Assembly (NCBI GenBank): GCA_951812925.1
Contig: OX638368.1
Coordinates: forward strand, 112,553,309-112,617,308
Direction of reading: 5' to 3'
DNA length: 64,000 bases
Source: Calliopum simillimum
Taxonomy: Eukaryota > Arthropoda > Insecta > Diptera > Lauxaniidae
The position numbers and the translations under genes are program-made. The notes below the pieces were generated by a model. It searched no databases and was not told the DNA's origin. It saw only the letters and a program-made list of their open reading frames with translations. Shown here one piece after another: positions 48,895 to 60,310 of the stretch. Positions within the stretch are counted from its first letter, which is position 1. Every line of letters begins with the position of its first letter.

Positions 48895-49679
48895 TAGCCC
48901 AGGAAAATAAGACGATAAAAGAGCTTCCGTGCGAAAAAATTCCCAGTGGAAATTTTTCACCGGAATTGTCTTTATTTATGCATGATATACAAACTGTGAA
49001 AAGTCCATTGCAAAGTCGTGTGCGCATAAAAAGTTATTCGGGCTCAAAAGTCGCTAAAATCAGTTTTTTGCAAATATCTCGCTAATGCTAACTTTTACAG
49101 AAAAATGTTGGTCTCTAATTTTGTAGCACAGGAAATTTCCTACAAAAGTACGCTAAAAGTATTTGCGTACGACTTCTAGTTTAGGAGATCACCCAATTTA
49201 AAAAGTTGTTAATAGTTATGATATGAAATACTACCTATGAGTTCATATTAAAATATCTTACTTTTTAAATTGCAATAACTCTTCAACGAGAAGTTGTACA
49301 AACAAAATTAAAATGCCGTTTGAAAGATAATTTAATTTTCTATATACCGTACAAAATTTTTTTTTCGAACGGCTCATGACCTTAAAAATATTCTTGAATA
49401 ACCGTTAAAGCTTCGAAATTACTGGTTTTTTAAGGATATCTGAGACCAAATTTGTAGAGAATTACAAGATCTACAAAAAATAAGCAATACGTGTACACAT
49501 AGAAGTAACCGTATAGAAGATATTCAATAAAAACCGGTTTTTTGGCATTTTAAGGGTTTTTTTGGAATATCTTCTAAACGGTTACTTCCATGTGTATATC
49601 ATGCATAAATAAAGACAATTCCGGTGAAAAATTTCCACTGGGAATTTTTTCGCAGAAAATGTCTTATTTTCCTGGGCTA
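48895..49679. mobile_element. 785-bp foldback element, TAA target duplication
   Basis: Ends TAGCCCAGGAAAATAAGAC and inverse. The next blocks TTCCCAGTGGAAATTTTTCA and GGAATTGTCTTTATTTATGC are also inverted at 49590-49650. TAA on both sides (48892-48894, 49680-49682). A 3-bp TWA duplication resembles PIF/Harbinger-type insertion. Non-coding. Confidence 0.75.
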
Positions 49680-50390
49680 TAAAATAAGAGATAAAAACTT
49701 TTTTTTTCAAGAAAAATCTATCCAGTTTTAATAATGTAGCCATTAACAAAAATCTATATAATAACGCGCCATTAATTGCTTAAAAGAATTTATAAATTTC
49801 CGGCTCGTTGCTTACATCGAAACTATGATATCAAAGTAGAAAGAACTATATTTTATTTTTCGTAGCATGACGTATGAGTTATATAAATTATGATAAAATG
49901 CAATAACTCAGTTTCGATGTATGATAAAGGACTGTCATAAATTAAATATTGATAAACGGCCGCTTAACAGAGGCGAGTTTTTAAACGAAATTCATAATTG
50001 GCATAAGAGGAATAAGCAAAAAAGAAATGCAAAGACATAATAGTTTAAATAAACCGAGTTTGAGATCACAAATATCACAAATACTATCTTAGCCTTTGAT
50101 ATTGTGTCTTTTATAAGTGCTTTTTGGTAATTTTTTGTTATTCCCGAATACTTCGGTTGAAAAAATTAAGAAAAATTACTATTTGAAAACCATTAAAAAC
50201 GAGAGGTGAAAAAATTTCACTGCCCATAATGTTTAGATCCTAAAAGGATCTAAATATAATATTAATGCAAATACAATTAAAATAAAACCTTCAATCGACC
50301 TCTGAAGATCAAAATTATTAAAACGAGTTAATTGAAAAAAAAAAAAAAATAAATTTAAAAAATTCTACATTATCAAATAAGAGAGATTCC

Positions 50391-51347
50391 CTTGCAGGAC
50401 TACGGACTATTCCAAAACTAGTTTGCAAACTACTACATGGGAGAAACCGACAAGTCAAAATTCTGGATTCATCACATTATTATTTATATTTGAATGTATT
50501 TAAGCTAGTATCAATACCCTGCAGAACCACGAACTATTCCAAAACTTATTTGCAAACTACTCTATGAAAGAAACCGAATAGTCCAAATTCTAGTCCCATT
50601 ACATATAAAATTCTATTTACGTTTTACATTGTTTGTCATTGGGCGTAACCAATTGTCTCCTTACGCATTACATTCGGATCAGAAAAAGGCCAATTGTCTC
50701 CTTATTCATAACATTCGGACCATTAAAGGGCCAATTTTTTATTTTATTTAGAAATTTAATATACAAATTTTACACAAAAACGTCAAAAGGTTTCATAGAC
50801 GAATGTGCTAATGAGTTTGCTATATATTTCGGAGCATTGTTTCCGGGTTGGAATCTCGGTGTGGATGCATTTTTTTTATTAATTTATTTATTATGTTGCT
50901 ATGTTGTTTCATTTTCTGCTCCGAAGACTCTTCAGACAAATTGTGTTCAAATTAATAGAAATTTAAAAATTGGAATTGAAAAACACCGAGTGGAGGATCT
51001 GAACCTGGGCCTCTCCATGCAGCACAAGTCATTAGACCGATACACTATTGTTTGCTCTTACTCACAGTCGAAGTACTGCCAAACAGTATGTAGTCAGTAA
51101 CTTTATAATTTCACTGACAAAATCTATACACAATTGGACCATTTTTGGTATTAATGACGAATTATGCATTACATACGGACCATTTTTGATACAAATTACT
51201 GACTTTGCATTACATTTGGACCATTTTTGGTACAATTGATAATTTAAGTGAATTTATTCTAGTTTGAGTTGTAGTCCATTATGGACTATATAACAAAAAA
51301 CCGAAGATGGGACTATTGAGACAATTGTCTCCGCCGGTTCTACAGGG
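50391..51347 (+). mobile_element. tRNA-like family copy 4
   Basis: Starts CTTGCAGGACTACGG, restarts CCCTGCAGAACCACG at about 50517, and ends CCGCCGGTTCTACAGGG. Contains the opposed tRNA-like arms (GTTTCCGGGTTGGAATCTC, about 50838; GGATCTGAACCTGGGCCTCT, about 50995) and the GGACCATTTTTG units. It ends about 360 bp before exon B. Confidence 0.65.
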
Positions 51348-51710
51348 TCTTTTTAAAAAATGCTTCAAAAATAAACCAGCAAAAAGTAATTTAGTTCATA
51401 CATATTGTACTTTCTCCAGCACAAAACATAAAACTTTGTCTACATCAAGTTCTTACAAACATTTCCTATAAAAAAGCAAAAAAAAAACAAAAAACAACAA
51501 CTGCAAACTCGATAACAACAACACAATCCAGTAGCTATACATTTAGCATTAAGAACAGAACACAGATTTAGATAAAACGTTCGATAGGTAGAATTTAATT
51601 TTGCAACTGAAATGTTTGACATTTAAATGCAATCAATGAATGGCTACAACACGAATTTTCATATTTTTACTAACAACTTCTTTTTCTCTTTTCATTCTTT
51701 TCATTTTTAG

Positions 51711-51962
51711 ATCGGCCAACTATTATCGTGCCACCAATAATTGTGAACTCTCTGAAATGGATCGTATTACCTTGGCCGGTACAAGTGCATTCCAAGTAAA
51801 CGATGGCATCGATTATCTAGAGAATAACTGCGCTGAAGAACCCAATAAATTGTGCGAATTCAAACGTTTGTCTGGTAGAATTTTGAAGACTGTCGATTCA
51901 GTTTATCAGGATGTTGGTAGCATTGATGAATGTCGAGATTTGTGCTTGAATTCACCATACAG
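51711..51962 (+). CDS. PAN-ZP protein, coding exon B (end of PAN 1, start of PAN 2)
   Basis: The exon is 252 bases, phase 2 at both ends. It finishes the first PAN module (SANYYRATNNCELSEMDRITL) and begins the second (CEFKRLSGRILKTVDSVYQD, then DECRDLCLNSPYR). The conserved Y-x-x-x-x-x-x-C-x-L pattern and paired cysteines are PAN/apple hallmarks. The acceptor is TCATTTTTAG and the donor is GTAAGG at 51963. Because entry and exit phases match, skipping would keep the frame but would fuse half modules. Confidence is high because both neighbouring exons continue the domain. Confidence 0.92.
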
Positions 51963-54900
51963 GTAAGGCTGACTGGCTGTCTGTGTACTTAAAAAGTAGT
52001 CGAATGAGCGAAAAAGAAAAATTGTTGCAACAGGTTTTTTAAGTTGATAGATACAATTTAGCGATCAACGCGAGGCGTTGATTTAGAACGATGGATAATG
52101 TTCAAAAAAGAATTATGCTTCATTTTACTATGGTTGGTTACTAAGTCTTCTATGTGATTTCACTTAGGAATCAACTCTGACTTAAACACAAATATGACTT
52201 AATTATGAAAACAGTTGCATTGTTCCAACGATAACTAACAATGGCATTTAGGGCTGGACATATCTTCAGAAGAAGATGTAGTTGGCAATGAATGAACTTA
52301 TAAACTGTGTCTATCAATCCGAATGTATCAGTCAGTATTTGGATAGTGTTGATTTAATCACTTGGCAAAAACAGTTTGTTACGAAATAAATCAATAATTA
52401 GGGAGCTGGTGGCAGAATAAATTATTGTGAAGATTGGTGTAAATCAATCTATATAAATATAGGCCATGTCTGGCAATTATTTGCTGCTTATTTTTAAATT
52501 GGCGGCTTTTCGTGTCTGCCAACTAAGTATTTTAAAAAATTGGTACGTTGCCTTTTTGAATTATAAATTTTTTTTCTTTATGACAAAAAAAAAAATGTGT
52601 TTTCATCGTCAGGCAGACTACGTTTTTTGTAAAGATAACATCATAGGGAGTAATAAAATCCATGTCTGCCATTCCAATAATGCTGCAAAAAATAACTATA
52701 AAAATTTAAAATCTTAAAATAAAGGTCTCTGCAAAAATTTATTTTTCCAAACTGCATTTTACTTTATTTGCTAGAACCACGTGTAAGCACAATTTTTTCA
52801 TGGTTTTTTTTTGCATTTTCTAAATTGTATGAAATCCAAAAAGTGCGTTCTGGACGTCTGCTATCTTGGACTTATTTTTTGATGGAATTACTTTAACGCA
52901 ATATAGCAATGGCAGACACGATACGATGACACACGGTAGCATACGTTTTTTACAATTTCGAATGAGTTTTGGTATAGCATTAGCTGCAAATCCAACAATG
53001 AACATGTCCTTATTAATTGCCAGTTTCGGAGATATGATGTGTTTTAGATTTTTAGGGTGTGGCACCGCCCACTTTTCTAGTGAATGTTATTTCTTCTTAT
53101 GCCTTTTACAAACATACCAAATCTTATATATCTGCGTCTAATAGTTTCGGAGATATGACGATTTTTTTTTGGGGCGTGGCACCGCTAATTTTCACTTTAA
53201 CCCTTTCAACACTGACGGGACATATGTGTCCCAACGAGTGTTTTCCTTTATTTAACAAAATTATTCATATCAATTGCTACATATTTTCATCCAATCAGTT
53301 TTTAGCAGTCAATGTGATAATCCCCATGTTTTGGTTTCATTATTTCTTATATGGGTCTTATGGATCATAATAATGAACATATATGTACATATGTCCCAAT
53401 AGTCATGTTACAAAGCACACCATAATAACATACAACGTTACTATTGGGACAAATGTGTCACAGCTGTACGCTTAGTTCCATAACTATTGGAATATATATG
53501 TCCCAGGAAATTGTTATTATGATGCTTTTGGGACATATATGTCCACGAACAGTTACTGATGGGGCATCCTTGTCCTAGGACATAATTCTTATCCTGGTGA
53601 TATTTTCCGAAACCCATCCTATGGTTCATTATTTGAGCCATTACCAACCAATTCACATCAATAAATAATTAGTATCTCTTTAAAAAAAAACCCGTGTTGA
53701 AAGGGTTAAATTGATATCAGCTTACTTGACTTGATTGAATGCATATAAATTTATTCAAATATCACTCCTGCGTTTAATGCGACTAGCATTTTTAAACAAA
53801 AAAAGCGATTTTTTCAAATTCAAGTGATTTCGACCAGTGACACTATTTTTGTGGATCAGATTGTGGAAAAAGCGGGCATCTTTTATGATAGGTGAATGTA
53901 TAACCTTTAATTTCTAGCTTGATTTTTGTGAAAAAAACTGTGACCTTGTTGTGAATTTTTTTTTTTTTTTTTGTGTACACTTTATTGCCAAAAAAAAACC
54001 ATAGTGTGTCGGTTTGATGTAAAGTTCATTGGCATCCCGTTTTATAGACAAATATCACTGGTATTCTGCTTCCATGTATCACTTCTTATGAATTTTTGCC
54101 CATCCCAAGTCATCAACATAACGAATCAGTTGCGTCATAAATTTAAAAGGAAATGAAACCTGTTGGTGATAATTAGATATACTGTTGCTGTTGTTTGTTG
54201 GCATTAACGCAGAAATGAAGTTCATTCATTACATACTTAAGTGTATGCTCCAATACATTAGCGTGTCACTGTCACTGACAGGCAGCATCAAGTGGCAGCA
54301 ACGCTGTTTATTGCAACAACTGTGACAACAACTTTGCTACTACTTCTTCAGTCCGTTGATTTTGTAAGCTCAATTGATGAAAATATATCACGATTTTGCC
54401 AATAAATGCAGTACACTCTGATCGTATAATGTTGCCAATGTTACAAGTGTCATTCAGGCAGCGTTTGCCGATAGAAAGTTGCAACCACAATGTTGCTGCA
54501 GATCGTTTTATTTTGCTGTTTTGTTTTATATGTTTGTGTCTATCGCATCAGTTTAGATTAGTTTGATGGTTTTCTAATGATAGCCGGGAGTACACTTTGA
54601 TGCTGAGCAACAGCAACAGCAGCAGCATGAATAATAACAACAAAATGTTGCAATCTTGTTGTTGTGGGTTCATTTATGTATATTGAATTGAGCGCACACG
54701 ATTTACGGTATGCAATGTAAATGTTGTTAGTTGTTGTTTGTTGCGAGAGTACTAAGTGATAAATCGCCAAGTGAACACATGGATTCTTGGACACAAGATG
54801 GATGAAAGTGGGTTCAACGGTGTTTGCAAATATGTTAATTAATTTTGTATTCCCGTTTTAAGCCAGCTGTCAAGGTTATTTGACTTTATCAATAATGCAC

Positions 54901-54971
54901 CTAATGGCATGTTTTTTTCTATGCCTTAAATGTTGATGATTATTAATTCGCTCTTTATCTCGGTGTTTCAG
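51963..54971 (+). other. Second visible intron
   Basis: GTAAGG at 51963 to TTTCAG at 54971. It holds GGCACCGCCCAC-type repeat fragments (53050-53190), the piggyBac-like MITE (53201-53705) and CAG/CAA simple repeats near 54.2-54.7 kb. No coding exon seen. Confidence 0.8.
53201..53705. mobile_element. 505-bp piggyBac-like MITE with TTAA flanks
   Basis: Ends CCCTTTCAACAC and GTGTTGAAAGGG lie directly between TTAA at 53197-53200 and 53706-53709, the target duplication of piggyBac elements, whose ends also start CCC. The interior repeats the palindromic GGGACATATGTGTCCC motif five or six times in variants. No transposase. Confidence 0.8.
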
Positions 54972-55903
54972 ATGCCATTCATATGATTTTGGTGATACTG
55001 GTGACATGGTTTGCCGCCTTTCACATCATAGCCGTGCCACACTTTCTGATGTACAGGATCCCTATTTGGAAGTACCCGAAGCAGCCACCTACGAACTCTC
55101 TTCATGTTATAATGTAACGATTGAATGTGGCGCTGGCGATATGATTGCACGCATACGCACCTCTAAGCTTTTTGATGGTAAAGTCTATGCCAAGGGTGCT
55201 CCCAAGAAATGCGCCTTTGATGTTAAGAGCTCACTGGAATTCGAGCTACGCATGGGTTATCAGGATCTCGAATGTAATGTGCGCCAAAGCGGTTCAGGTC
55301 GTTATATGAATGATGTCGTTATTCAGCATCACGATACCATAGTTACATCATCTGATTTGGGTCTGGCTGTAACGTGTCAATATGATTTAACCAATAAGTC
55401 TGTTTCAAATGAAGTTGACCTTGGTGTTAAGGGTGACATTGAACCAGCGCTATCCGAAGAGGTTATTGTCGATTCACCAAATGTCATTATGAAGATTACC
55501 TCACGTGATGGTTCTGATGTTATGCGCTCCGCTGAGGTCGGTGATCCCTTGGCATTGAAATTCGAAATACTCGATGAACAAAGTCCCTATGAGATTTTCG
55601 TGCGCGAACTTGTTGCCATGGACGGTACCGATAATGCAGAGATTACGCTAATCGACTCAAACGGTTGTCCCACAGATCACTTTATTATGGGTGCCATCTA
55701 TAAGAGTTCATTGTCGGGTAAGATACTGTTGTCACACTTCGATGCATTCAAGTTCCCATCGTCAGAGGTTGTACAATTCCGTGCTTTGGTTACACCATGT
55801 ATGCCATCATGTGAACCAGTGCAGTGTGATCAAGAGGATATGAGTGGAGAGCTGAAATCATTGTTATCGTATGGACGAAGGAGAAGGTCGCTGAATGCAA
55901 CAG
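54972..55903 (+). CDS. PAN-ZP protein, coding exon C (end of PAN 2, whole ZP domain, furin site)
   Basis: This is the longest exon (932 bases), with acceptor GTTTCAG and donor GTGAGT at 55904. The first residues (RCHSYDFG, then MVCRLSHHS) complete the second PAN module. The ZP domain runs from about residue 197 to 440 of the visible protein, with cysteines near 197, 204, 232, 253, 287, 384, 428, 432 and 437. Its typical end is VQFRALVTPCMPSCEPVQC. NVT (199), NKS (293) and NAT (460) are candidate N-glycosylation sites. GRRRRSL (453-459) follows the domain as a furin-type site, where ZP proteins are normally released for polymerisation. GC content and codon use stand out from the AT-rich surroundings. 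Confidence 0.95.
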
Positions 55904-57485
55904 GTGAGTTGGAACAAAGTTAACAACAACAACAAACAAAAAAGAAACAACATATATAGTTGTTGTTGTTGTGCAGAATTGACGGCGCAATGGTTAAGTG
56001 AATCGGACGACAACTCTATTTGCGCAAGTTACAAATGGTGACAGACTGTTAGGGCCAAACGGAAAACAGGGTGTATGTGTAAAAGAGAATATTTTGCATA
56101 TAAAATTGTTCTCAAAGAATGAGGATAAAAATATTATAAAAAATTATGCCTATGGCATGATAAGTCTTGAATACAGAGCTTAAGCCGATTTAAGAAAAAT
56201 AGAGTTTTTTTACGATTTTGTAGGGTCTATTTAGATATTACTCGTAATAATGTTCAAAAACGAAAGATTAATTCCGACCCTTTTTGCAACAGATCTACGA
56301 ATCTTAAACTGAAATGTTCCAAAATCCAAATAAAAAGTTTTTTATAATTGCACATACTATAGAGTAAACGATTATGTGAAGAGATGACCTTTGAGCATTA
56401 GATTGAGATATCTCTGCTCGGATGTTAGTTAGGTCTATGCGTCTGGGGGATTTTTGTTCATTTTGAGATAATCTTTAGTAATTTGAAAATCGATAAATGG
56501 CTGCTTCTAAAAAATTTAATAGCGCACACTTACATTTGAATATTTATTAAAACTAGAATCGCCCAATGGTCAAAATTTGACCACAGATACATTTAATAAT
56601 TTTTTTACTTTTTGGACAGTTTTGGTACTTTTTTGACAGTTTTAGTACTTTTTATGCTATTTAGTGTAAAATAGGAAAGCTGTGTGACCGCGTATTTTGT
56701 CGTTGTTAATATTGTAAAATTTGCATTTAATTTTAACTGGCTTAATGGCAAAATCTTGAAATAATTTTATTTTTGTGCACATTTACACACAAAAACCTTC
56801 CTAATTGTTTATAATTTAAGGACGTGCTCCATTTCTAACATAGCAAAATAGGTAGGACAAATATTTGTCCTGAATATTAATATATAGATTTAACTTTATG
56901 CACATCTTCAAGCAAATACCTTTCTAATGGTGTATAATTTAAAGTCGTACTTCATTTCTAACATAGTAAAAAGAGATGGACAAGTTTTTGTCCGGCGTAT
57001 TAATATATAGATATGAGAACAGAAGCAATAAATATATAAAAAATTAGTCACATCACTTAAACTTTTTGGCACAAATAGATGAGATTTTGTACCAAGGGTT
57101 TTGGGAATGGGTAAAACATATTGTGACTAGGCTAGTTACTTATGAAATTTAAATGATATGATATCGCCGAACTTATAGCCACAAACTCAAACTTTAGATT
57201 CTCTTCAAATCACCCTGTGAGTAAAAAAATAACTTCAATTGAAAGAACTTTACTGAACTTCATGGTCATGCTTAACTAATTTCTGTGTCTTGATATTTTT
57301 GTCTCGACAGTAATGATGACGTTTATTTTGTAACTTCATATGCCACGAAAGCAGCAATAGAGTACTAGCACACGACCTAAAGCGTCATTAAAGCGCTGCT
57401 GTGCGATTCCTTATCCAAGCAACAGAAAGCAAAAACTAGCTCTACTACCCAGGTTCTAAAAAAACCCTTTCTTTTATTTTTATAG
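55904..57485 (+). other. Third visible intron
   Basis: GTGAGT at 55904 to TTTATAG at 57485. It holds the dispersed repeat at 56555-57012 and a short CAACAACAACAAACA run. No exon seen. Confidence 0.82.
56555..57012 (-). repeat. Dispersed repeat copy, inverse of 182-566
   Basis: Shares AGAATCGCCCAATGGTC, TTTGTGCACATTTACAC, ATTATACACCATTAGAAAGG (minus) and related blocks with 182-566. A unit of about 125 bp with AATCTATATATTAATA is present twice here and once in the other copy. Confidence 0.65.
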
Positions 57486-57707
57486 CAACATTTACTGGCC
57501 TTAGCAGCAGCAGCAGCAGACGTTCACGTCGTGAGACAACCAACAAAAATAGTCAAGAGGATATGCTGTTGGTGCAATCAATTCAGATCACTGACAAATT
57601 TGGTTTCGATAAGCAGCAACAACAAACTAAATCGACCGGATACGATAGCAATGAAACAGTTTTCATTTCAGGCGATGCTACACAAGGATTCTGTGTTAAT
57701 GCAATTG
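57486..57707 (+). CDS. PAN-ZP protein, coding exon D (linker with second basic site)
   Basis: The acceptor is TTTTTATAG and the donor is GTAAGT at 57708. The exon is 222 bases, exactly 74 codons, phase 1 on both sides, so it can be included or skipped without changing frame. It encodes a Ser-run (SSSSS), the basic motif RRSRRE (a second furin-like site) and a polar stretch with a Gln run (QQQQ), and ends in QGFCVNAIG just before the membrane helix. No known domain is recognisable. It joins exons C and E in frame, which supports it as coding. Confidence 0.85.
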
Positions 57708-58666
57708 GTAAGTTCTTGTTGTTGTCTATCCTCGTATATGTGGAGTAAATGCTGCATGGGTATATTACAGCATGGGTGCAGTGCAGCGCGGTAGCATAAA
57801 ACAAACGCAGGGGTCTTGAGCATTTTTTCATTGAATTTTTTTTTTTTTTGTTTCTTAAGGTGTGCAACCAGGCGTTAAGAACTGACGTAATTGTTTTCAG
57901 TTATTATTTAAGCCTTTATATTAGATTTGAGATAAACATTTTCTTTCAAATAACGAATATAAAAAAAAAGCCTCATGTGCCGAAATGGTGAATGTACTAC
58001 CTACTACTACATGGGTTGGCTTGAAAGATGAAAAGAATGTAATGCAATTTATAATAATAACTAAAAAAAACCATGAAGAGAAAGTAAATTTTTTTAAGGC
58101 ATTCATGATTATAGTTCACAAAATTACTATTATTGTTGTGTAGTAGACAAATTGACTAATATGGATGATACTCTGTGTAGAAAGTGATAAATCGTGTATT
58201 CAAATTGTAGTGAAAAAAATGCCGAAAGTGAGTTATGTTGCGCAAAACTAAAACGTGCCTTACTTTAGGCAAAATTGAAATTAATGCATTGTAGTTTTAG
58301 TATAATGAAATAAAAAAAACAACAATAAATAATTTTTAATATTCAATAATTGGGAGATAACCCTTTTGCATTTGGTGCATTAGCTTCGAAAGCTATGACA
58401 GAAGAGTGGAAATGAAATCAGATCAAAAAAACCTTGGAATTTCTTTCAAAAATGAACACAAAACGGTCATATTATACACTTCAGCTCTATTGATAAGTAT
58501 GTAATTTTTTCAGTCGCTGGGTCGTTTTTCAAGGTTATTTTTAATTGATTTTTTTTATTGAACTTTTAGTCATATATTTGCAAAGATCGATTTACATATA
58601 AATCTATCAATGCATTTTTCTAACACATAATTATGACAAATCAAGGAACGGATTAAAAACACGGCT

Positions 58667-58713
58667 ATAGTGACATATGTTTCGTCTTTCGCCACAAAGA
58701 CTCATCAGACTAT
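58667..58713 (-). ncRNA. Hammerhead ribozyme, type I, palindromic stem III
   Basis: Minus strand: stem I ATAGT (58713-58709), core CTGATGA (58708-58702), stem II GTCTTT-GTGGCG-AAAGAC (58701-58684), GAA (58683-58681), stem III ACATATGT (58680-58673), cut-site C (58672), stem I ACTAT (58671-58667). All conserved core bases are present. Stems I and II pair without mismatch, and the cleavage triplet is GUC. The self-complementary stem III resembles the minimal hammerheads of retrozymes and Penelope elements, thought to act as dimers. Confidence 0.87.
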
Positions 58714-58792
58714 TTTTGTTGTAATTATAATTATATTTATTTTACTAAATTAATTATAATTGAAAAATTGCAAGTTTGAAAACTTTTTGTGT

Positions 58793-58875
58793 TTTTGGTC
58801 TGGGCGGGAGTCGAACCAAGGATCTCCAGGTTGGTAGCAGAAGTCGTTACCACTGCACCAACCTTGCCCGGCTGC
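58793..58875 (-). other. tRNA-like pol III promoter of the ribozyme element
   Basis: The minus strand carries an A box (TGGTGCAGTGGTAACG) and a perfect B box GGTTCGACTCC (58807-58817) at tRNA-like spacing. Acceptor and T stems do not pair well, so it is tRNA-derived rather than a tRNA gene. It would drive transcription towards the ribozyme. Confidence 0.7.
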
Positions 58876-59279
58876 GAAGCCGACTTTTGCCAGTTTTGTT
58901 TGTGTGTTAATACGTATTGATATATCATAATTGTTGTTTGTGTTATTTATTGATATTTGGTATAGTTGTTCCTTTGGAACAAAATTCAATACCGATTGCA
59001 GGTGTTTCCACCTTATCAGGGCGTGTTCTCACAAATAACTTCTTTAAGAATTTTTAAGTGTGTTACTTAATGACATTTTATATATTGAAAATTGATTTCT
59101 TTATTGAACTTTTAGTCATATATTTGCAAAGATCGATTTACATATAAATCAATCAATGCATTTTTCTAACACATAATTATGACAAATCAAGGAACGGATT
59201 TAATCCGTTTAATCAATGTATAGTATGTAACGATTTCAAACCTTCAAAAATATGAATGACATCTTTCCATGATTCCACT

Positions 59280-59560
59280 CAAAAATAAACCCAAAAAAAG
59301 CATCCAATAAAAAACATCCAAATATAAAAACATTCAAATAAAAACATCCAAAAAAAACATCCAATGAAAAACATCCAAAAATAAAAACATCCAATGAAAA
59401 ACATCCAAAAATAAAAACATCCAAAAATAAAAACATTGGATGCTATTTTTGGATGTTTTTATTAAAGATGTTTTTCATGGGATGTTTTTATGTTTGGATG
59501 TTTTTCATTGGATGTTTTTTTTTGGACATTTTTCATTGGATGTTTTTTTTTTTTTTTTTG
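59280..59560. repeat. Palindromic minisatellite, relative of 25735-26420
   Basis: AAAAACATCCAAAAATAA and ATGAAAAACATCC units turn at about 59440 into the inverse TTTTTGGATGTTT units. The right edge continues TTTTTTGATATTTTTGATAA, as at 26405-26430, so both arrays share a boundary. Confidence 0.8.
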
Positions 59561-59786
59561 ATATTTTTGATAATCACTGTTTTCACAGAAGATAAATATC
59601 GTAGGTAATATTGTTGGTTTATGGTTGGTTATGCACAAACCGATTTTGTAAAGAGCTGTTCAATTTGTATGACTAATTTTAGCTTGTTTCTTTAAACCGG
59701 ATGCTATTTTAGTTATAGCTTGGCTAAGGCAATATTTTTGATTTATGCTTGGTTATGCACAAACCGACATGGTTTGCCGTAGCTAA

Positions 59787-60310
59787 TCTATACATATATA
59801 TAAAAATGAATGTTTGCATGTCTGTATGGTCCTTATAGACTCCCAAACGACTGGACCGATCACCGTCAAAATTTTTATTTACAGGTTTTTGGGGACGGCG
59901 TGTTTCTGCATCATTAGTTTTTTCGTTTTTTTTTTTTTTTTTCATTAAGGGTCGCCTCTAGGATGCCGGAACCAAAAATTTTTTTTTTTTTTTTGTGTTT
60001 TCTACGCGTTCCATATCTTTTTACAACATTTTAATGGAAAAAAAATTTTTTCACTCAACGGTGACGGAACGAAAAATTTAAAAGTGGTCCTCCCTTACAT
60101 ATCGGAACCAAAAATTAAAAAAAAATTTTCGTGTTTCCAAAAAAATTAGTTTATCATATCAGTGCCACGCCCTTTAAAAAATGTCATATCTCTGAAACAA
60201 TTGAACAAGCAGAGATGAGATTTGAGACATAGTTTTTATTCTTTGGTTTAATTTAATTGGAGATGCTTTGTACAAGAAAAGGTGTAGCAACGCAAACTGG
60301 GCAATTCTAG
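59787..60310 (+). mobile_element. Possible non-autonomous Helitron
   Basis: Starts TCTATACATATATATAAAAA after A and ends AATTCTAG before T, fitting Helitron termini (5' TC, 3' CTRR, insertion between A and T). The ACTGGACCGATCACCGTC-type body is common in fly Helitron-like repeats. The hairpin expected near the 3' end is not clear. Confidence 0.4.

Larger units (their letters stand above)
5051..51710 (+). other. First visible intron of the PAN-ZP gene (about 46.7 kb)
   Basis: It starts GTGAGT at 5051 and ends in a pyrimidine tract and TTTTTAG at 51710. Phase 2 is kept across it. It holds most of the repeats listed below and no other credible coding exon. Stretches between listed repeats (5.05-5.9, 7.3-8.35, 10.3-11.9, 14.8-17.1, 19.2-21.5, 23.6-25.7, 28.8-30.6, 31.9-33.0, 33.8-36.7, 38.3-40.5, 42.5-42.9, 43.5-44.6, 46.6-48.9 and 49.7-50.4 kb) are AT-rich with CAG/CAA/TTG simple repeats and short unique islands. 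I saw nothing firm in them beyond what is listed. Confidence 0.85.
58543..59201 (-). mobile_element. Hammerhead-ribozyme- and tRNA-promoter-bearing retroelement (retrozyme/SINE-like)
   Basis: Two direct repeats of about 113 bp (58543-58655 and 59089-59201, for example CATATATTTGCAAAGATCGA) are offset by 546 bp. Read on the minus strand the order is repeat, A-T-rich body, tRNA-like A and B boxes, a complete hammerhead ribozyme, repeat. That is one full 546-nt unit plus the first 113 nt of a second. The 5' edge of the first unit lies about 15 nt after the position of the predicted ribozyme cut. This fits reverse transcription from a tandem or circular ribozyme-processed RNA. No ORF. No target duplication seen. 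Confidence 0.75.

Noticed and set aside
55790..55990. Minus-strand hydrophobic frame at the end of exon C
   Set aside because: Antisense shadow of the ZP exon and its intron.
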